Below, one piece after another: positions 62,194 through 64,000 of a stretch of 64,000 bases of DNA. The stretch lies in NCBI RefSeq assembly GCF_018383905.1, contig NZ_JAGYWA010000005.1, positions 124,001 through 188,000 of the forward strand. The letters run 5' to 3'. Position numbers and translations under genes: made by a program. The notes beneath the pieces were generated by a model, which was given only the letters and a program-made list of their open reading frames with translations, made no database searches and was not told the DNA's origin. Positions within the stretch are counted from its first letter, which is position 1. The number at the start of each line of letters is the position of its first letter. This DNA is from Flavobacterium branchiicola. GTDB taxonomy: Bacteria; Bacteroidota; Bacteroidia; Flavobacteriales; Flavobacteriaceae.

Positions 62194-63234
62194 ATGCAAA
62201 AAATAAGAACAGCATTATTATCATATGGAATGTCGGGAAAAGTTTTTCACGCGCCTTTCTTAGACATTCATCCCGGATTTGAACTATTAGGATCTTGGGA
62301 AAGAAGTAAAAAACTCATTCAGGAAGATTATCCTGAAGTAAAAAGCTACCCTTCTATAGATGCTTTATTAGAAGACGATATTGAACTTGTTATTGTAAAT
62401 ACACCCGTAGGCACACATTACGAATATGCCAAAAAAGTACTTTTGGCCGGAAAACATGCAGTTGTAGAAAAAGCATTTACAACAACCGTAGCAGAAGCAG
62501 AAGAATTAACTCAAATCGCAAAAGAGAAAGGACTAAAACTAGCCGTTTTTCAGAACAGAAGATGGGACAGTGATTTTAAAACAGTTCAGAAAATAATTAA
62601 CGACGGCGTTTTGGGCGAATTAGTAGAAGCCGAATTTCACTTTGACCGCTACAATCCCTTATTAAGCGCAAAAGCACACAAGGAAACCGCAAATGACGGA
62701 GCCGGAATCCTGAAAGATTTAGGTCCGCATTTAATAGATCAGGCCGTTTGTTTATTTGGCTCTCCAAAGTCGGTTTTTGCTGATATCAGAATCACACGAG
62801 AAAATTCTTTGGTAGATGACTGGATTGATTTACTATTGATTTATGAAGTTTTCAGAGTTAGATTGAAAGCCGGATTCTTTGTACGAGAAGCCAATCCTGC
62901 TTATACCATTCACGGTAAAAAAGGTTCTTTCTTAAAACCACGCGGCGATGTTCAGGAAGATGAATTAAAAATTGGAGAAAAACCTAATTTAGAAAACTGG
63001 GGAACAGAATCTGAAGATTTACAAGGTCTTTTACATACTGAAATTGACGGAACACCTGTTCGCAAAAAAGTTCCGACACTACAAGGAAATTATTTTTCGT
63101 TTTTTGATGGCTTTTACAATTCTATTACCAACAACACAACAGAACCAGTTACCGGACAAGACGGTGTTAAAGTAATGCAGATTATCGAAGCCGCAATTGC
63201 AAGTAACAACGAACAAAGAGTTGTTGACTTGTAA
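62194..63234 (+). CDS. Gfo/Idh/MocA-family oxidoreductase
   Basis: 346 residues. The N-terminus LLSYGMSGKVFHAPFL is a variant nucleotide-binding loop, VVEKAFTTTVAEAEEL places the catalytic Lys (EKAFTT), and GAGILKDLGPHLIDQA follows as the second domain starts, with the His of DLGPHLID. It uses NAD(P) to oxidise sugars or reduce imines; the substrate is unknown. Confidence 0.88.
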   Translation: MQKIRTALLSYGMSGKVFHAPFLDIHPGFELLGSWERSKKLIQEDYPEVKSYPSIDALLEDDIELVIVNTPVGTHYEYAKKVLLAGKHAVVEKAFTTTVAEAEELTQIAKEKGLKLAVFQNRRWDSDFKTVQKIINDGVLGELVEAEFHFDRYNPLLSAKAHKETANDGAGILKDLGPHLIDQAVCLFGSPKSVFADIRITRENSLVDDWIDLLLIYEVFRVRLKAGFFVREANPAYTIHGKKGSFLKPRGDVQEDELKIGEKPNLENWGTESEDLQGLLHTEIDGTPVRKKVPTLQGNYFSFFDGFYNSITNNTTEPVTGQDGVKVMQIIEAAIASNNEQRVVDL

Positions 63235-63495
63235 TTTGTTAATTAGATAATTTGATAATTTGATAATTTGATAATTTTACAACAAAATAACTTAGTATAT
63301 CAACATCTTAGAAATTAAAAAAGATAAAAAGGACTTCGACTTCGCTCAGTCTGACAGCAGGACAACAATTTTAATCGTAAAAAACTCGTGTACGTTTGTC
63401 TCCCTGAGCGGAGTCGAAGGGCGATCCAATTGAAACAAAGGCTTCGACTTCGCTCAGCCAGACAGAAGAAAACCTTAGTACTTCAGCACCTTAGA
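63235..63495. repeat. Intergenic repeats before the bL25 gene
   Basis: The 315-base gap has a 9-base tandem repeat (GATAATTTG x4, about 63246-63280) and then the common flavobacterial word ACTTCGACTTCGCTCAG in two direct copies (about 63333 and 63443) plus an inverted copy (CTGAGCGGAGTCGAAG, about 63404). No gene is supported there. Confidence 0.65.
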
Positions 63496-63536
63496 AACAA
63501 AAAAAGCCCCAATCTTGCGATTGGGGCTTTTTGTAT
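63495..63536. terminator. Bidirectional terminator
   Basis: AAAAGCCCCAATC (63502-63514) pairs with GATTGGGGCTTTT (63519-63531), a strong GC stem with A and T runs, serving both flanking genes. Confidence 0.85.
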
Positions 63537-63549
63537 AGAGTGAAAAAAA

Positions 63550-64000
63550 TTATTTTTTCTTTCCTTTTGCAGGAGCTTTTGCAGCTTTTGCAGCTTCTTG
63601 AGCAGCTTTCATAGCAGCACGAGAAATTCTTACCTGAGCAACAACAGTGTTCTCTGGGTGCATAATTTTGTATTCTGGTTTTCCAACTTTAGTAACATAT
63701 AATTTGTTACCCATTTCAAGTGGAGTGATGTCAGCTTCAACAAAATCAGGAAGATTTGCTGGTAAAGCTTTAACTTTTAATTTACGAGTGTTAAGACGTA
63801 AAACACCACCTGCAAGAACACCTTTAGATGTACCAACGATTTTCACAGGAACTTCCATAGTGATTTCTTTATCATCAAATAATTGGAAGAAATCAATGTG
63901 TAAAATTTTGTCAGATACCGGGTGAACCTGGATATCTTGTAAAATTGCGTTGAATGATTTTCCTTTTCCAAGCTCAATCACAACTGTGTGTGCGTTTGGA
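63550..64000 (-). CDS. rplY: Ribosomal protein bL25 (CTC-type), start truncated by the window edge
   Basis: About 150 residues are seen; the reading frame continues past the right edge ([11 protein letters not shown] preceded by PNAHT), so the start is missing. [23 protein letters not shown] ([22 protein letters not shown]) is the bL25 C-terminal CTC domain, and the tail is Lys/Ala-rich ([14 protein letters not shown]). bL25 binds 5S rRNA; the longer CTC form is a general stress protein in many bacteria. Confidence 0.85.
   Translation of the reverse strand, partial: PNAHTVVIELGKGKSFNAILQDIQVHPVSDKILHIDFFQLFDDKEITMEVPVKIVGTSKGVLAGGVLRLNTRKLKVKALPANLPDFVEADITPLEMGNKLYVTKVGKPEYKIMHPENTVVAQVRISRAAMKAAQEAAKAAKAPAKGKKK

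Noticed and set aside
63647..63925. 92-residue plus-strand frame opposite bL25
   Set aside because: It is the antisense shadow of the ribosomal protein gene.

Overview
The window looks like a chromosomal segment of a Flavobacterium or a close relative (Bacteroidota). The reasons are the low GC content, a type IX secretion sorting tail at the left edge, lipoproteins with an acidic motif after the lipid cysteine, -7 promoter boxes of the form TAnnTTTG, and flavobacterial neighbourhoods such as suf operon-DUF2480-DUF3078 and acpP-fabF-rnc-IPExxxVDY-pyk. No species can be named from sequence alone.

Layout. 1-2.8 kb: end of a secreted protein, a surface lipoprotein, a metallo-beta-lactamase-fold hydrolase and a coiled-coil protein. 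3.1-13.0 kb: the SUF iron-sulfur assembly locus (sufA, sufB, an FMN reductase-like gene, sufC, a broken four-helix-bundle gene, sufD, then on its own promoter sufS, a lipoprotein, sufE, a DUF59 gene and DUF2480), interrupted by an opposite-strand serine hydrolase. 13-25 kb: a DUF3078 protein, HflX, an SGNH lipoprotein, a TonB receptor with a DUF5689 lipoprotein partner, a SymE-like toxin between direct repeats, and an MFS transporter. 25-40 kb: pth, superoxide dismutase, three tandem small RNA genes, a PurF-like amidotransferase, a PfkB kinase, a RelE/ParE toxin-antitoxin pair with a second toxin remnant, an ECF sigma factor with a probable anti-sigma protein, rnhA, purN, and acpP-fabF-rnc-pyk.

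40-53 kb is accessory: two secreted type I sulfatases, an HAD phosphatase lipoprotein, a DUF2252 protein, three predicted outer-membrane barrels, a DUF4136 lipoprotein, a membrane-anchored AraC-type regulator and a C1 peptidase. Paired palindromes and a -7 box lie upstream of the first sulfatase. 53.5-56.2 kb is a compact AT-rich four-gene operon that fits an ABC-three-component (ABC-3C) conflict system: small membrane protein, effector-like protein, middle component and DUF2326 ATPase.

57.7-59.4 kb is the most unusual stretch. Two intact tRNA-Asn(GUU) genes are followed by about ten tandem units of 103-120 bp. Each unit keeps the 3' half of the tRNA and a terminator-like hairpin, but carries a GC-rich palindrome in the variable-loop position. 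A rearranged tRNA-Asn and a small GIY-YIG nuclease gene, whose stop codon lies inside one unit, sit at the far end. The window closes with rseP, an Old Yellow Enzyme, a Gfo/Idh/MocA oxidoreductase and the start-truncated bL25 gene. Many intergenic gaps hold long imperfect inverted repeats.
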